This document shows positions 33,599 through 44,460 of a DNA stretch of 64,000 nucleotides, piece after piece. A program made the position numbers and the translations under genes. This stretch comes from Galeopsis tetrahit. Taxonomy: Eukaryota > Streptophyta > Magnoliopsida > Lamiales > Lamiaceae. Positions within the stretch are counted from its first letter, which is position 1. The number at the start of each line of letters is the position of its first letter. Under the pieces are notes generated by a model. That model searched no databases. It was given only the letters and a program-made list of their open reading frames with translations, and was not told where the DNA came from. The stretch is from contig OY776123.1 in NCBI GenBank assembly GCA_963675135.1, forward strand, positions 7,194,501 through 7,258,500. Reading direction: 5' to 3'.

Positions 33599-36500
33599 AG
33601 TGTTTGAAGAAAAAAGTTTGTCACGCAATGTGTGTGTGTTAGAGAGTGTGAAATTAGAGGGTGAAAATGGGGGGATTTAGGAAAGGGCTAGACTGGAAGC
33701 CAGCGATGATACATACTCTCTGTTGAGACAGAAAGGGAGAGAGAAACATCAACCCTTATTTATTGCTCCCATTCTCCCCCATTTACAAATTAATATAAAT
33801 AAATCGATTTCACACTTCAAGTTCCGATTTTTAGATAGACTTAATTCTTTCATCTATAGTCATACTTTTTTATATGGTGTAATAATTATTTTTGTACAGT
33901 ATATGATGAACATAGTTTTTTAGTACTTCCTCCGTCCACGAAATATATGATTGACACAAATTATAAGAAAAAATAGATAAAATAAAGATGTTGTGAAATT
34001 GTTGTGCCGTAGAGATAAAATACTCCGTAATTGTTTTCATAAAGGAAGTATTTAATTAATTTTATATCGGAGCCAATTTTTTTACTTAAATCTCATGTAG
34101 AAACCCTATCACACGGAACAATAAGAGTAAATATGGAGGTTGAATTGAGAATAATTTTCATGATAAAATTAAGGCTATGAGGATTCTTTTTACATGATCA
34201 GTTTCTTGCATATGATTTTTTTTTTTTTACAGGAGATTTGACTTTTGGACACTTGTGATTTTATGATTTTAGACTTTCTATTTTATACCTGGTCTAATTA
34301 TAATAATAATTAAAATAAATTATGATCAACATTAATATAACCTAGTCGGATTATATGATAAAAAAAAAAAATATCAACAAATAGTGTTTTCATCTTTTCT
34401 CCAAAATATATATTTTTCTAATTTGTTGTTGCTTGTAAATTTTTTGCTAATCGGGGGATATTCACGATTGACTTGATCCACTCTCTTTCAATGGAAATGG
34501 GAACAAAAACTCGTAAAATATTAGTAATTAAATCATTAAAGAAATGCATTCAAGCACCTTTTAACATCGACGTCGACAGTGTATTATATTTTATTAGAAT
34601 TATTGAAGCTTTAAGTCATATTTTATTGTTATTCCTAAACCTCGAACGTGAAATAATTGAAGAAATTCAAAGGAATGTCTAAAATTGACAACTCTACCAC
34701 ATTAATAAATTTTAATTGTTGATTTCTTTTTTGGTATTGTGGTTTGTTTTTCAATTGTAGTAAGTAGTAGTAACAATCAATTTTGAGTTTTGTGTTGATA
34801 GGTCTCTTAATAAATATTTTAGATGCAATATTTATCATGGTTTTTTTTTTTTTTAAGAAACAATATTTATCATATCAGTAATTAAAAAAGTATATATCGG
34901 TTACAAAATTTAAAGGGTTAATTGTAAAAAAAAATCTCGACATTTACAGTTTTTATCAATTATAACATATCTTTTTTCTTTGTAATTTTATACATCACAT
35001 TTTTTAGTTTTGCAATTCAATGCGTCTGTCAATTTTCGGGCAACAATTAAATTATGATGTGATTGTCAAAGCTATCGAGGTGCCACATAAATGTCACGAA
35101 TGATGAAACATTTATTTTTAAAAAAATTAAAATGTGTTTAACTAAAAAAATTGTTTTAAAATAAAAACAATACTAAAAAATTTAAAACATTTTTAACTAA
35201 AAAGAATACTAAAAAAATCTTTTTAAAATAAAAGCAATACTAAAAAAATTGTTTTTAAAAATAAATCATAAACCAATTTAATTATTATCATCCACACCCA
35301 CCCCCAAAATTCAAAAAATTATGACCGCGTCCTTCAAATCACAGTCCACAAAAAATATCAAATCACAGTCCACAAAAAATATGAAATTTTGCATATTGTT
35401 TTTATTTTAAAAAGTTTTTAAAATAAAATATATTTTATTGATCAGTCATGACATTTCCGTGGACATTTGTGTAGAACTTTAATGCGGTTTCGATATATAC
35501 ATCATTTATGTTTTCTCGAAAAATAAACACATGCATTGAATTGCAAAATTAAAAAATGTGGTGTATCGAATTGCAAATAAAAAAAATATATATTATAATT
35601 AATAAACAATGTAAAAATCGTGATTTTTTTTTGGCAAATAACCCAAATTTAAATATACGATTAATATCATATGAGATTTTAGGGAATATATATAATTATG
35701 GCAAACTTATATGCATGAATTTATAAAATTCTAACAAAATGAGATATTTAATACAAGCATACCAATGATTTGTAAAGTTATACCGGCACATGAACAGTCT
35801 TCTTTGCATCACAAAAATATGTAAGCAAATTCATATAAATATTACCATGCTATAACAAATAAGTGTAATTTTTATTATAATCATTTTTATCAAAACTTAC
35901 GTACTAAAAATATTTCTCCGGTATTAATTAGTAATTACCCACAATTTGCACCTTAAAAATTATCAATATTTTTTCGATACTCTGGAATAAAAATTAAAAG
36001 CTTTTGATATTCATTTTGTAACAAAAAAATTGAAATGTCGACAAAATTACCCAAATTTATATCCTTAATGCAGTTATAACCTAAAGTATCATTATTGAAT
36101 CTAGCGTGTTGAATCACAAAACTTGTGTGAATTATAGAGTGAAATGTAGCAATCAAGGAAAGTAATTTTAGTTGTAGAATATAATGTTACTAGTTCTCAT
36201 TTAAAAGTTCGAACTTCTAAAAAGGTGAAAAATTATTTTTTATATATTAATTGTAGTTCCTTTAATTTGCTTCCCTATATTAAATTTCATTATTATATAA
36301 TGAGAGCATGGCATAAATAAAAAAATAGTGTTAGGCAAAAGATAGTGAAGTCGAAAATAATAATGGTAACAAACAAAAGCATTCCCTAAGGATACAAACC
36401 TATAAAAGTTGGGTGGAAACCTAAAGCACCAAATTTAGAATTAAAAATGCAACAACTGAATAGTGGCCACAAATGTCCCTCTCCTCCCTGAATTATATTG

Positions 36501-37241
36501 CTTGTATCCTGATTGTTTACACAAATTTAATACTAAAATTTAATGAATCTCTTTCCATGACCATATTTATTTGTTAAAAGATTTTAACCTCGTGATATTT
36601 ATCTTTCAACCACTGCTCATACTTACCTAATTACCTTACTCCACTTCATTTTTTCAAGATTACTAAAATGAATAATTTGAGGCAATTCAGCTCGTTGTAC
36701 TTGCTATCCACGATTTTTTAATTAAAAATTATTTTAATTAAACATATTTCATGTCCAAAATATTTCACAAGTATTGCTCATGATTTATTAAATTAAATAA
36801 TTTTCTCATCTTTTTTTAGAAAAGAGTTAACAATTTTGCCTATTTCCATTTATTTTTATTTTTTTTGGTTCAAGTATTAAGTTTTGAGGCTATATTATAT
36901 ATGATCAACATAACTTGAAATAGAAAAAATTATTAGTTCATTTTTTAAGGATAATTCACTTGATTAAATAAATCACAAAAAAATTCGTACAATTTTTCAA
37001 ATCACAAAATAATCTTTTCCGTGCAATATTTCTAAAGTAAATGGTGTTTCATGTAGTTTTCAAATCATGGGAAGATTTTGTGTAGTATTTCTAAATTTTG
37101 AGTTTTTGTGCAACCCTAAATGAAAAGGCAAGTAGGGATTAAAAAAAAATACAATTACCTTAAATCTTTTCATTAATTCTATACCCAATATTTTGCTAAC
37201 TTTAATTCACGATGGAAAATCAAATATGTTGTCAATATAAA
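33599..37241. other. Intergenic, upstream of the HD-Zip gene
   Basis: The first 300 bp are the minus-strand leader and promoter, with GAGAGA-type and GTGTGTGT blocks. The rest is AT-rich without a credible gene. AAATCACAGTCCACAAAAAATAT is directly duplicated at about 35330-35385, and a run of AATACTAAAAAA(T) words lies at 35130-35270. Confidence 0.5.
33924..34050. mobile_element. Very short MITE-like unit
   Basis: Starts TACTTCCTCCGTCC and ends AAAGGAAGTA, giving a short inverted end with TA borders. Probably an internally deleted Stowaway-like copy. Confidence 0.45.
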
Positions 37242-37537
37242 GGTAAAGTCTAAGTATGCATACGAGTGCATGTTGTGCGCCCTCATCTAAAGAAAAGTAT
37301 ATATTATTAAATTGAAAAGTACAACACAATATTACTAAAAAGTGTAAGTCAATATAACTGAAAATATTATTATACAGTTTAATAATTGAAAAGTGCAACA
37401 CCATTTACCAAAAAGTGTAAGTCAGTAAAACTGAAAAGTGCAACACCATTTACCAAAAAGTGTAAGTCAGTAAAACTGAAAAGTGCAACATATACTAGGG
37501 TGCACAACATGCACTCGAGTCCATAGCAGACCAACCC
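37242..37537. mobile_element. Mutator-like MITE carrying a minisatellite
   Basis: A perfect 9-bp duplication, CAATATAAA, flanks it (37233-37241 and 37538-37546). The inverted ends share ACTCGAGTGCATGTTGTGC-type sequence (left: ATACGAGTGCATGTTGTGCGCCC; right complement: ACTCGAGTGCATGTTGTGCACCC). Between them is a tandem array of about 47 bp units. Confidence 0.8.
37310..37490. repeat. Minisatellite, about 47-bp unit (family shared with 58.6 and 62.9 kb)
   Basis: AACTGAAAAGTGCAACACCA followed by TTTACCAAAAAGTGTAAGTCAGTAA repeats, with the last two copies nearly identical and earlier ones degraded. On the other strand it reads TGTTGCACTTTTCAGTTTTACTGACTTACACTTTTT, the same phrase found at 58612-58860 and, more degraded, at 62945-63285. 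Confidence 0.8.
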
Positions 37538-37546
37538 CAATATAAA

Positions 37547-38817
37547 TTTCACAATAACTAATTTTTACGTTATAAATCCTACCAATCTCAATAATTCAAT
37601 CAATTTATTTAGTAGAAAATGCATCTAATTAATTGTAGATTTAGTAGAAAATGCATCTAATTAATTGTAGCATCCTGCTTCCAATTCTCGTTAATAGTTG
37701 ATTCGATTATAAAAACACAAAGAAGGCATCAATGGTTTTTAAAATGAAAAAAGATAATTAAACAAATATATATGTAGAACTTAATACATAGGCACATACA
37801 TATACATATATGCATTTTGTTATATTAAGCAGCTGATTATGGCCTAAAAATAAGCAAAAATCACATGGGATCCTTAGTTGGAATGTCTTGTGCTCTCCCT
37901 GGTGTCTCTTTCACATGCTTCCCATGTGCTCTTTCCTAATAAATTGTTTTTTTCTCTTCTCTATATTTCTTTTCCTTTCTTCTCTTTCGACCAATGATTT
38001 ATATTTCTTTCCATTAAGGTTAAGGGGGAAACTTCACACTAATAATTGGATTATTATTTATAAGTTTATTTTTTTAAGGAGAAAAAAAGAAAGAAGAAAA
38101 GTTAGAACATGCAATCATCTACATCGACATGTTTCATATAAAAGAAATTAATTTGTGTATTTGCGAATATGATTATGAATGAGGGAGTTTAGGGTCAACG
38201 TAATCCAATTTTTAACTAAGAATTCGAGTTTAGGAGGATTCAAAAATCAAAATAGACCCTAGATAGCTAGGTGGACTTGAAAAGGCCTAGAAAGTTGGGA
38301 ATACTTCTATTCCTCAATTTGAATTATAACTAATTTGTACTCCTAGTATTTTATTTATATAAAAAATGAATATTTTTATTAATATGGGAAGCATTGAGTA
38401 CAATTTTTATTTTTATAGCCGAAAAATGATTGGTGACTAATTTAGAACAAAGGAAATTTATACATCCTGTTCCTGCTGGTTTAAACAATGGTTACAATAT
38501 GTGGTGAAAATCAAAATAAACAAAAAAATTAAGGAAATAAAAATTACAATTCAATAAGAAGTATTTTCAAACTTTCTCTAATTTTTCGAACTTTCTCTAA
38601 TTAGGAAGTTACTAAATATATTTGGTTCCCGGTTCCCACTTCCCACGAAAAATATCTTTCGACAAGTAGCACGTTCTCGAAACTGTAACAATTACCCAAC
38701 ACACAAATATGATGAACAATGAAAAAAATAGATAGAAAAAGGTAAAATCAAATTAAGGTAAACCTTTTTTTTTCATAAAACAAACATGTCCCCGCCTAAT
38801 GCTCACAGCACGCATTT
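37547..38817. other. Intergenic, AT-rich
   Basis: Contains an exact two-copy tandem repeat of 32 bp (TTTAGTAGAAAATGCATCTA followed by ATTAATTGTAG) at about 37608-37671. No gene or transposon ends recognised. Confidence 0.5.
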
Positions 38818-39200
38818 GTTATACAATGGAACTTTTTTTTTTTTTTTTTTTATGGAAGTTAAATACTCATTCATTTTTTCCGACTCGAACCCAGGACCTA
38901 AGGTCTAGGTAGTGGTGCTCTAAGACCTTGTTTATCGGCGTATGGACGCCCAGGTCATACATGTAAGACAAAAAAAAAAAATGTAATGCATTTTGATGAC
39001 CATGGTTGTTCATCAACCAGGAACAACCGAGTGTGTGTGAGTGTGTGTGGGGCCAAGGTTTTATCTCCAAAAAATTCAAATATGCCACTTGTCAAAATTT
39101 TACTCGTCGGTTATATTTTATTTAGATAATTTCTGATTTTCACTTATCTACTTAATAAAAAAATAAAAATAAAAACTAAAATTCATAAAATTAAATTCTC

Positions 39201-39208
39201 TATAAATA
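39201..39208 (+). promoter_or_regulatory. Probable TATA box of Harbinger ORF1
   Basis: TATAAATA lies 122 bp before the ORF1 start codon, within CTCTATAAATAGAGACC. It is the best core-promoter match in the element. Confidence 0.5.
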
Positions 39209-39329
39209 GAGACCAATCTTGATATATTTTGGATCACAATTTCATACACTCCATTTTCTCTTCTAAATTGTTTTAATTATCTTTTTTTCTCTTCTAAATT
39301 GTTTTAATTATCTTTTTTTCTCTTCTAAC

Positions 39330-40364
39330 ATGGATCCAAATGATCCCAATTATCATCATGAGTTTCAAAACCAGTCAAGTTCACAAAATTTTCAATCGTT
39401 TTTTAATATTGATAATTCTCAATTTTCTCAATATTATCAAAATTCTCAATTTTCTCCGAATTTGAACCAAGTTCCTATCTCTGAACCCGTTCAAATTTCG
39501 GAAAGTCTTCCTCGCAATTTGTTTGGAAAACAAAAGAAAAAAGTGCAAAAAAAAGGGTGGTCGGTTAAGGAAGATGTTGCATTAATGTCATCTTATTATT
39601 TCATCAGTGAAGATGGCGCGGTTGGGACTAATCAAAAATCGACAAGGCTATGGGGACGAGTACATGATATGTACGAGCAAGCTCGAAGGGAAAATCCGGA
39701 GGAGCTAAATGAAAGAAATATAGAGATGATGCGAAGTCGCTATAAACGCATCAATGAAAATTGCAACAGGTGGTTGGAAGCATTGAAGGATGCAAATGCG
39801 ATGTACAGAAGCGGAATGAGCCAAAGTGACATTGAGAAAGAAGCTCATGAAATTTATTGTCGTGCCTCCGGAAACAACCAACAGTTTACTGAAAAGTTTG
39901 TTTTTAATGAAGTTTTGAGTAAACATCCCAAGTGGCAAATACATCATGCTCCAGCACGTCCCCGTCCTGAAAATGAAGAGGAAACTGAAGAAAGTGGTGG
40001 CAGCTCAAAGAGATCAAGGACCAGTGAAGAAGTGCAGTATTTCAACCCCACTAATCCAGAAACACCAATAAGTGGGAGTTCAACTATTCAACGTCCTATA
40101 GGTAGAGATAAGGCGAAAAAAGGAAAAGGGAAGGTGGTCTCAGATGCAGTTGTTGAAGAAATTCATGCAATGAGAATTACTAGAGAAAATGAACTTGCAT
40201 CTGTTAATCGTCGTCTCGAAATACAAAAAGAAAGAGAAGAAAGGAAGAAAGCGGAGAAGAAAATGGAGTGTCAACTAACTCTTTTACAAACATTGATGGC
40301 GAAAACTAACTTAACACCAGAAGAAGAAGAGATGAAACAATATCTATTGGGGTTGTTCAAGTAA
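39330..40364 (+). CDS. Harbinger ORF1: Myb/SANT-like DNA-binding protein with NAM-associated C-terminal region
   Basis: An intact single-exon frame of 344 residues. The N-terminal 65 residues are rich in Asn, Gln, Ser and Phe. A basic stretch, KQKKKVQKKGW, leads into a trihelix/SANT-like domain (about 70-145: WSVKEDVALMSSYYFIS, RLWGRVHDMYEQARR, MMRSRYKRINENCNRW). SQSDIEKEAHEIYC and KFVFNEVLSKHPKWQ then follow, the pattern seen in PIF/Harbinger ORF1 and in plant proteins labelled NAM-associated or, misleadingly, glutathione S-transferase T3-like. The C-terminal part (about 260-344) is a charged coiled coil. In Harbinger systems ORF1 protein binds the transposase and brings it to the nucleus and DNA. 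No transposase is present here, so the protein could act only with a partner from another copy. Confidence 0.85.
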   Translation: MDPNDPNYHHEFQNQSSSQNFQSFFNIDNSQFSQYYQNSQFSPNLNQVPISEPVQISESLPRNLFGKQKKKVQKKGWSVKEDVALMSSYYFISEDGAVGTNQKSTRLWGRVHDMYEQARRENPEELNERNIEMMRSRYKRINENCNRWLEALKDANAMYRSGMSQSDIEKEAHEIYCRASGNNQQFTEKFVFNEVLSKHPKWQIHHAPARPRPENEEETEESGGSSKRSRTSEEVQYFNPTNPETPISGSSTIQRPIGRDKAKKGKGKVVSDAVVEEIHAMRITRENELASVNRRLEIQKEREERKKAEKKMECQLTLLQTLMAKTNLTPEEEEMKQYLLGLFK

Positions 40365-40516
40365 TCAATGTCATTTATTTTCAAGTACTTTTACCTTATG
40401 CTTTTGTTGTATTTTAAATTTGTGTGATGTTATTTAATTTCATGTAATCTCAATTAATTATGAAATGAATTCTTTGTGAGTTTTCAAGTTTAAAATATCA
40501 GTGTGAAAGAGCAAAA

Positions 40517-40732
40517 TTGTCATGTGAAACACTAACAGGGCAACGTGAAATGGTTACAGGGCAACGTGAAACGCTAACAGGACAATGTGAAACAGTAACA
40601 AGTTTAAGTGAAACGGTAACAGGACAATGTGAAACGGTAACAGGGCAATGTGAAACGGTAACAAGCTTAAGTGAAACGCTAACAGGACAATGTGAAACGC
40701 TAACAGGACAATGTGAAACGGTAACAGAACTG
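40517..40732. repeat. 21-bp minisatellite open on both strands
   Basis: Ten units based on GTGAAACGGTAACAGGACAAT follow ORF1 inside the Harbinger element. Because the unit is 21 bp, the plus strand reads ten seven-residue units such as CETLTGQ and CETVTSL, and the minus strand also stays open (units like CPVTVSH). A 63-bp higher-order pattern, CETVTSL-SETVTGQ-CETVTGQ then CETVTSL-SETLTGQ-CETLTGQ, shows growth by three-unit steps. No start context or domain supports a real protein. Confidence 0.85.
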
Positions 40733-41171
40733 ATAATTAAATATGTAATTTGCATCTTTTGCTTTGTTGTAATTAGGCATTTATTTGTAGTTCGATTTAT
40801 TTATTTTCAGTTGTATTTCAATTTTTGTAATGGAAATTTTATTATTGAATGTTGTAATTTTTTATTATAGTTATGAATTTTTTAATATTAAATAACGGTA
40901 TATATTTTTTAAATATTGTGAAAATATTATAAAGAATTAATAATAGATATAATTATTATATTATAAAAGAAATAATTTATTAAATGTTGGTTGTGGTTGT
41001 GGGTGGTTATGGATAAAGTGTGAAAAAAGATAAATTTGGGTTGTGGTGTAAAATGGGTAGGTGGAGGAGTGAGAAATGAATTTTATATTTGATGACCCGG
41101 TCATGACCGGGCATGGATAAACATAGTCTAACCACTTGAGCTATCCCACTTTGTCGTTATACAATGGAACT

Positions 41172-41647
41172 GCTAATTGGTGTATATAAGTATTTGGTTA
41201 AGAATATATATTACTTCTTTTTTTCCGTAATGACTTGCATATTTTGATCAAATAAAATAGTAGGTCAAATATTAGTGATATTTTGGAAATAAAATAATAT
41301 TATAAGAATAGTAATTTTGTGAATTATTTATATATTAAGGGCATCCCAATAAATAAAGTGGTTAAATAATTCTGAGATGAAAATAGTAGAATTCTTATTT
41401 CTCTTGTTTAGATTATTAGTAAGTTATAATTTCTCAAATATAGATAGAAGTAAAATTAGTTCAATTAGAGTCAAATGTCTAATTACCAATATTGAGATTT
41501 GATGGTATATATGAATTAGTAACTTTAATCTCTACTAGTGGTCACTGATCATATGCATAAAATCATGTATTAGAAATCTAATTTAAATTTGTGAGATTAA
41601 TGGTAAAACAAAAAAATTGAGAGATTAGAGTTTTAATATGCCAATAG
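41172..41647. other. Intergenic, AT-rich
   Basis: Between the SINE duplication and the U6 pseudogene. Contains a possible Stowaway-like fragment near 41210-41370 (CTTTTTTTCCGTAATGACTTGCATA). No gene. Confidence 0.4.
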
Positions 41648-41658
41648 AGTTTTAATAG

Positions 41659-41750
41659 GACCATTTTTCGATTTATACATTTTTTTTTTTTGCAGGGATC
41701 GTGCTAATCTTCTCTATTTCATTTCAATTTTATCGAATGTTCCAAAGAGA
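41659..41750 (-). pseudogene. U6 snRNA retropseudogene
   Basis: On the minus strand the sequence follows U6 from its 5' end: TTGGAACATTCGATAAAATTG, then AGAGAAGATTAGCA (U6: AGAGAAGATTAGCATGGCCCC) and CCCTGC, and later AAATCGAAAAATGGTCC, the U6 3' end (AAATCGAGAAATGGTCC). The middle part of U6 is replaced by an A-rich run of about a dozen bases. An 11-bp direct repeat, AGTTTTAATAG (41648-41658 and 41758-41768), brackets it, as expected for insertion by the LINE machinery. It lacks the upstream element and T tail of a functional U6 gene. Confidence 0.8.
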
Positions 41751-42042
41751 AAAATAAAGTTTTAATAGAATGGCATGTTTAAAGGTGATTTTATTTCAGC
41801 TATTTAATAATAGTAATAATAAAGATTTAACTTTAATTTGTATGCAAATAGGATCGGGGATCCCTTTACACATAGAAGGGTAGAAGGCTATATTCATACA
41901 ACTGGACATATGAGAAAAAAATACAAGATTAATATAATTGAAACGTATAAATTAATATAATGAAATGTATATATTAATATAATTAAAATGTACACATAGT
42001 TCTCGTATTAGTTTTTTTTTTTTTTTAAGACGTAGTATTAGT

Positions 42043-42335
42043 AGAGATGTTTATTCGGTTAGTCCGGCCCGTTTAACCCTGAAAAATACAGGGTTAGGGT
42101 TCATGAATTAGGCCCGTTTAAAACTGGGCTTTTTTTACCCGGACCGATTAGCCCGTGGGCTAAATCGGGCAGGGCTAGCCCGCTAGCCCGAGTTGTTACC
42201 TTTTTTTTTTTTTTAAAATAAATAATCTAAGAACAAATTTTGGGTTCTAGAATAGAATTGTGTTTAAATTATACTTTTTTTTTCTCATTTATTAATCATC
42301 AACTAATTATGTATTTTTCTATTTTAAGTATTAGT
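42043..42335. mobile_element. MITE of the GCCCGTTTAGCCCG family, copy B, right part missing
   Basis: Begins AGAGATGTTTATTCGG and follows copy C (42791-43433) through GGCCCGTTTAACCCTG, the GGGTTAGGGTTCATGAATT stretch and TAGCCCGAGTTGTTACC, then leaves the family in the AT-rich middle (near 42335). The right terminus is absent. Confidence 0.75.
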
Positions 42336-42403
42336 TTGTTTATAAAAAAGTGCATTGTGTCACTAGTGCACCAAGTATTACTATTTTAATTTTTTTCTAT
42401 TAT

Positions 42404-42527
42404 TATTATTTTTTTTTTTTTTTATGGAAGTTAAATACCCATCCCTTTTTCCCCTCTCCATGACTCGAACCCAGGACCTAAGACCTAGGTAGTGGTGCTC
42501 TAACCACTTGAGCTATCCCACTTTGTC
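42404..42527 (-). mobile_element. tRNA-derived SINE, intact copy
   Basis: Minus-strand copy of the SINE at 38.8/41.1 kb, starting GACAAAGTGGGATAGCTC and ending in an A tail (T tract, about 42407-42423). A perfect 16-bp duplication flanks it: an AATTTTTTTCTATTAT string at 42388-42403 and 42528-42543. It carries an A box (TAGCTCAAGTGG) and B box (GGGTTCGAGTC). It shows the empty site for the Harbinger insertion in the other copy. Confidence 0.88.
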
Positions 42528-42790
42528 AATTTTTTTCTATTATAATGATAGAATTATAAGCAGTTTTTAAATATATTACTCCGTATATACTATTATCACC
42601 TGGCGTAATACGTTAGTGAACTAATATGCTCAAATATATACATTTACAAACTAAAATGTGTAAATTAAAATATAGGCACTCCATCTAAATATAAATAAAA
42701 TAGAAGAACTCAATTAAAAAAAAAAAAAAAAGGAAACTCAGTATCACCCGTTATATCTAATTCTGAATTTATGTTATCTTACATGACACT

Positions 42791-43433
42791 AGAGATGTTT
42801 ATCCGGGTCGGGCTAATCGGGCTGGCCCGTTTAACCCTGAAAAATACAGGGTTAGGGTTCATTAATTATAGGCCCGTTTAAAACCGGGCTTTTTTGACTC
42901 AGACCAGTTAGCCCGTGGGCTAAACCGGGTCAGCCCGATAGCCCGAGTTGTTACCTTTTTTCCTTTTTTTTTAATAAATAACCTAAGAACAAATTTTGGG
43001 TCATTTGACCAATAACCATAACTATAAGCATTAAGAAATTAAGAAGTCTATTACCATCCATTAGTAATTATTACTATTTTTTATTAGATTATGATATTTG
43101 TTTAGCTTTATTTGGTCATATTAAGGACCAATGAGTTCTAGAATTGTATTTAAATTATACTTTTTTTTTCTCATTTACTAATTATTAACTAATTATGTAT
43201 TTTTGTATTTTATTTACTTGTTGGACGTGTCAATTGAGACCTTTAATTTTAAAAGAAAAAAAATTATTGTAGCCCGTTAGTGGCCCGTTTAACCCGTGGC
43301 CCGCTAGGGTTAGGGTTAGATCCCAACAATTGTAGGCCCGTTAAATATGAACCGGTTAAGGCCCTAACCCGTTTAGCCCGTAGCCCTGTAGGGCTGGCCC
43401 TATAGGGCTAGGGCCAGCCCAATAGACATCTCT
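42791..43433. mobile_element. MITE of the GCCCGTTTAGCCCG family, copy C, complete
   Basis: A perfect 10-bp duplication, ACATGACACT, flanks it (42781-42790 and 43434-43443). Ends are AGAGATGTTTATCCGGG and CCCAATAGACATCTCT. The duplication length fits Mutator-like elements. Interior words and order match copy A (7140-7792). Confidence 0.88.
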
Positions 43434-43604
43434 ACATGACACTCCCTATTCTCTTCTTTTTTATTTTCTATTTTTCTTAAAATTATGCTTTTTTTTTAAT
43501 TAAATAATTCATTTTTATTTTCAGTTACACTTAAATAATAATAAAAAATTACAATCTCGAGTATAAAGGTTTTGCTCTAGTATACCAATAATATAGTTGG
43601 AACT

Positions 43605-44460
43605 AGGGGTGGGAATGGGCCAGACAACTCGACAGGGGCTTACGACTCGATCTATTAAAGCTCGGCTCGACTCGTTTAATAAATAAGTCGAGCTCAAGCC
43701 TTTTTTAAAAGTCTATCTAATTAAATAAGCCAGACTTGAACTTTTTCGTATGCCTTTCAAGTCCAACAGGCCACCTATTTAATTTAATATATATATAATA
43801 CTCCCTCCATCCTGAAATTACTTGCATAGTTTGACCGACGCGTTGTTTAAGAAAAGTGAATTTAATGGTTGATGATGTAAGATAAATGAGGGGTATTTTA
43901 GGTAATTTGATGATGTGGAAAGTGGATTTAATGATGTGTAAAGGGAAATGTATGGAAAAAAGGAGTGGCAAATTTGAAAATAAAATGATGTTGTAAGGTT
44001 ATTAATTTTGTGGGATATTTCCATATTAAGAGTGTGCAAGTAATTTTGGGGCGTCTCAATAAGGAAAGTGTGCAAGTAATCACGGAGGGAGTATAATATA
44101 AAAATATACTTACTAAATATCTAATATGATATTATACTTAAATATATAAAACATCTTAAATATGATTATCTAATATATATAAGTTCTAACTAGTAAGCAT
44201 TAGGCAATATAAATCGTGGATTTTTTTATGATTTAATGAAATTGTATGATCTTTTTTTAAATGTATTAATAGAACTAAAAAGACATTTAAAAGACTTTCG
44301 GGTCAGACCTATTTATTAAAAATGTCATGTCAAATCTTAAAAAAAAACATATAAAAAGTCATGGGTCAAGCTCAGACTTAAAAAATATTTAACAGATCAC
44401 ACTTTTTTTTTTTTGTAAAGCCTATCTAGTCCAGGCCTATTCGGCTATTCTCACCCGTGA
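43605..44460. mobile_element. hAT-type element with nested Stowaway-like MITE
   Basis: A perfect 8-bp duplication, TTGGAACT, flanks it (43597-43604 and 44461-44468). Ends are AGGGGTGGGAATGGGCC and the complement of GGCTATTCTCACCCGTGA, giving short imperfect inverted repeats (GGGTGRGAAT). It holds CTCGGCTCGACTCG-type words on the left and AGGTCTGAC-type words on the right, with no transposase. The MITE at 43799-44093 lies inside. Confidence 0.8.
43799..44093. mobile_element. Stowaway-like MITE inside the hAT element
   Basis: Starts TACTCCCTCCATCCTGAAATTACTTGCA and ends TGCAAGTAATCACGGAGGGAGTA, inverted, with TA borders. About 295 bp, AT-rich. Confidence 0.8.

Larger units (their letters stand above)
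38924..41128 (+). mobile_element. PIF/Harbinger element, ORF1 only, inserted in the SINE
   Basis: Ends are inverted: GACCTTGTTTATC at the left and the complement of GATAAACATAGTC at the right. A 3-bp duplication, TAA (38921-38923 and 41129-41131), is the expected TWA target, and the intact SINE at 42.4 kb shows the empty site GCTCTAACCAC. The 2205-bp element has an intact ORF1 but no DDE transposase (ORF2). In its place, after ORF1, is a minisatellite and AT-rich sequence. It would need a transposase from elsewhere. Confidence 0.9.
38834..41155 (-). mobile_element. tRNA-derived SINE, split by a PIF/Harbinger element
   Basis: The SINE is on the minus strand: its head (41155 back to 41132) and remainder (38923 back to 38834) join to about 114 bp. 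It contains an A-box-like GGATAGCTCAAGTGG, a B-box-like GGGTTCGAGTC, and an A tail (T tract at 38834-38850 on this strand). A perfect 16-bp duplication, GTTATACAATGGAACT, flanks it at 38818-38833 and 41156-41171. An uninterrupted copy of the same SINE lies at 42404-42527. The Harbinger element at 38924-41128 interrupts it. Confidence 0.9.

Noticed and set aside
37310..37490. CRISPR-like regular repeats
   Set aside because: Tandem units without unique spacers, in a plant nuclear sequence and inside a MITE.
38880..38923. Possible tRNA gene (GGGTTCGAGTC and TAGCTCAAGTGG boxes)
   Set aside because: A and B boxes occur in a unit with an A tail and 16-bp duplication and no tRNA cloverleaf, so it is a SINE.
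40517..40870. 117-codon frame as a gene
   Set aside because: Made mostly of the 21-bp minisatellite. The frame is open on both strands and has no promoter or start context.
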